Shown here piece after piece: positions 63,212 to 64,000 of a stretch of DNA of 64,000 nucleotides. Within the stretch, counting starts at the first letter, position 1; each line of letters starts with the position of its first letter. This DNA comes from Georgenia ruanii (lineage in GTDB: Bacteria; Actinomycetota; Actinomycetes; Actinomycetales; Actinomycetaceae): positions 1 through 64,000 of the forward strand of contig NZ_VUKE01000014.1 in the NCBI RefSeq assembly GCF_009193175.1. The letters are read 5' to 3'. The position numbers and the translations under genes are program-made. The notes under the pieces were generated by a model. That model saw nothing but the letters and a program-made list of their open reading frames with translations, made no database searches and was not told where the DNA came from.

Positions 63212-64000
63212 TCAGCGGCGTGCGCCGAGCACCATCCAGGCGGTGCCCCGGGCCCGCAGCCCGGTCGTCACGGCCCGGGCGAGCATGAAGGCGCCGCCGA
63301 ACGCCGCCCACAGCCACGCCAGCCCGATGGCGCCGTCGGGGGCGAACGACCCGACCGCCCACGCGAGCGGCAGGTAGACGACGAGCGTGGCGACGCCCGC
63401 CCACGCGAGGTAGCGCCCGTCGCCGGCGCCGATGAGCACGCCGTCGAGCATGTACACCCAGCCGGCGATCGGGAGGCACGCCCCGGCGACGGCGAGCCCG
63501 ACGGCGGCGGCGACGCGCACGCCGTCGTCGCTCGTGAACAGGGGGGCCAGCCACCAGCCGGTCGCGGCGAAGACGACGCCGAGCACGGCCCCCGCGCCGG
63601 TGCCCCAGCGCAGGCACCGGCTCATGACGGCGTGGACCTGGGTGACGTCGCCGGCGCCGAGGCCGCGCCCGACGAGGGCCTGGGCGGCGATGGCGAGGGC
63701 GTCGAGGGCGAACGCGGCCAGGCCCCACATGGCGTTGACCACCTGGTGGGCGGCCAGGGTGACCGCACCGAGGGAGGTGGCCACGGCGATCGTGGCGAGG
63801 ATGGCCAGGCGCAGGGTCAGGGTGCGGACGAACAACGGCGCCCCGGCGAGAGCGGAGGACCAGATCCCGGCCGGGTGCGGACGCAGGCTCACCCCGATGC
63901 CGCGCGCCCCGCGCAGGACCACGAGCACCAGGGCCAGGCCCATGCCGGTCTGGGCGACGGCGGTGCCCAGCCCGGAGCCGGCCACCCCCAGGTCCAGGCC
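63212..64000 (-). CDS. MATE family efflux transporter, N-terminus beyond the window
   Basis: The visible 262 codons encode the C-terminal half of a polytopic membrane protein, about seven helices. The MATE/DinF-type stretches are RTLTLRLAILATIAVATSLGAVTLAAHQVVNAMWGLAAFALDALAIAAQALVGRGLGAGD and MLDGVLIGAGDGRYLAWAG. The reading frame is open to the last base, so the gene continues past 64000. Such transporters exchange cations for drugs or metabolites. The substrate is unknown. Confidence 0.87.
   Translation of the reverse strand, partial: GLDLGVAGSGLGTAVAQTGMGLALVLVVLRGARGIGVSLRPHPAGIWSSALAGAPLFVRTLTLRLAILATIAVATSLGAVTLAAHQVVNAMWGLAAFALDALAIAAQALVGRGLGAGDVTQVHAVMSRCLRWGTGAGAVLGVVFAATGWWLAPLFTSDDGVRVAAAVGLAVAGACLPIAGWVYMLDGVLIGAGDGRYLAWAGVATLVVYLPLAWAVGSFAPDGAIGLAWLWAAFGGAFMLARAVTTGLRARGTAWMVLGARR

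Overview
The window is about 64 kb of very GC-rich DNA from the replication-origin region of an actinobacterial chromosome. The gene order (fhaA-fhaB-pstP-rodA-pbpA-pknA-pknB, crgA, ppiA, DLW-39/DUF3566 genes, gyrA-gyrB-dciA-recF-gnd-dnaN-oriC-dnaA-rpmH-rnpA-yidD-yidC-jag-rsmG-parA-parB, trxA-trxB-murJ, and later ponA, rpsF-ssb-rpsR-rplI) is the conserved actinobacterial core. Composition, the DLW-39 and DUF3566 genes and the lack of mycobacterial or Streptomyces-specific genes suggest a Micrococcales-type organism (Cellulomonas/Georgenia-like). The genus cannot be fixed by reading alone.

Layout. 1-9.6 kb: a tRNA-Leu gene, then a tightly overlapping cell-wall/phosphosignalling operon: two FHA proteins, PP2C phosphatase PstP, SEDS glycosyltransferase RodA, transpeptidase PbpA, kinases PknA and PknB. 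9.6-15.7 kb: pabA, a DUF881 protein, crgA, a four-unit 45-46 bp tandem repeat rich in DnaA-box-like sequence, rhomboid protease, cyclophilin, a helical envelope protein, tRNA-Ala, a 45-residue DLW-39 gene and tRNA-Ile. 15.8-28 kb: DUF3566, gyrA, gyrB, dciA, recF, gnd, dnaN, oriC and dnaA, all transcribed leftward. 28.4-31.9 kb: rpmH, rnpA, yidD, yidC, jag and rsmG, all rightward. 31.9-35.1 kb: a 3.2-kb stretch with no credible gene but ten parS sites and one half-site. 35.1-37.6 kb: parA and parB. 37.8-50.3 kb: ddl, an aminotransferase, trxA, trxB, a 1,354-residue MurJ-pseudokinase fusion, a DUF6049 exported protein, a NUDIX hydrolase and tRNA nucleotidyltransferase. 50.3-55.1 kb: a more accessory stretch with an MFS transporter, a 58-residue zinc-ribbon-like protein, a chaplin-related repeat protein with a LAXTG-type sorting signal, a Pro/Val-rich exported protein and an SDR oxidoreductase ending in an 18-bp minisatellite. 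55.2-64 kb: ino1 with a PadR regulator and its probable operator, ponA, the rpsF-ssb-rpsR-rplI operon, a VOC protein, a membrane protein and a MATE transporter cut by the window edge.

How it works together. Initiation (DnaA, oriC, DnaN, DciA, RecF, gyrase), origin segregation (ParA, ParB, parS array) and envelope growth are encoded side by side. FhaA, PknB, PstP and the MurJ pseudokinase fusion are the parts of the PknB-controlled lipid II flippase checkpoint known in mycobacteria, and all four are here. The signals I consider most worth following are the parS-dense gene-free interval with two spatially segregated parS variants, the 46-bp DnaA-box-like tandem repeat next to crgA, DnaA boxes in the gyrB promoter region, and the chaplin-like LAXTG locus. 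I found no CRISPR array, prophage or intact insertion sequence.
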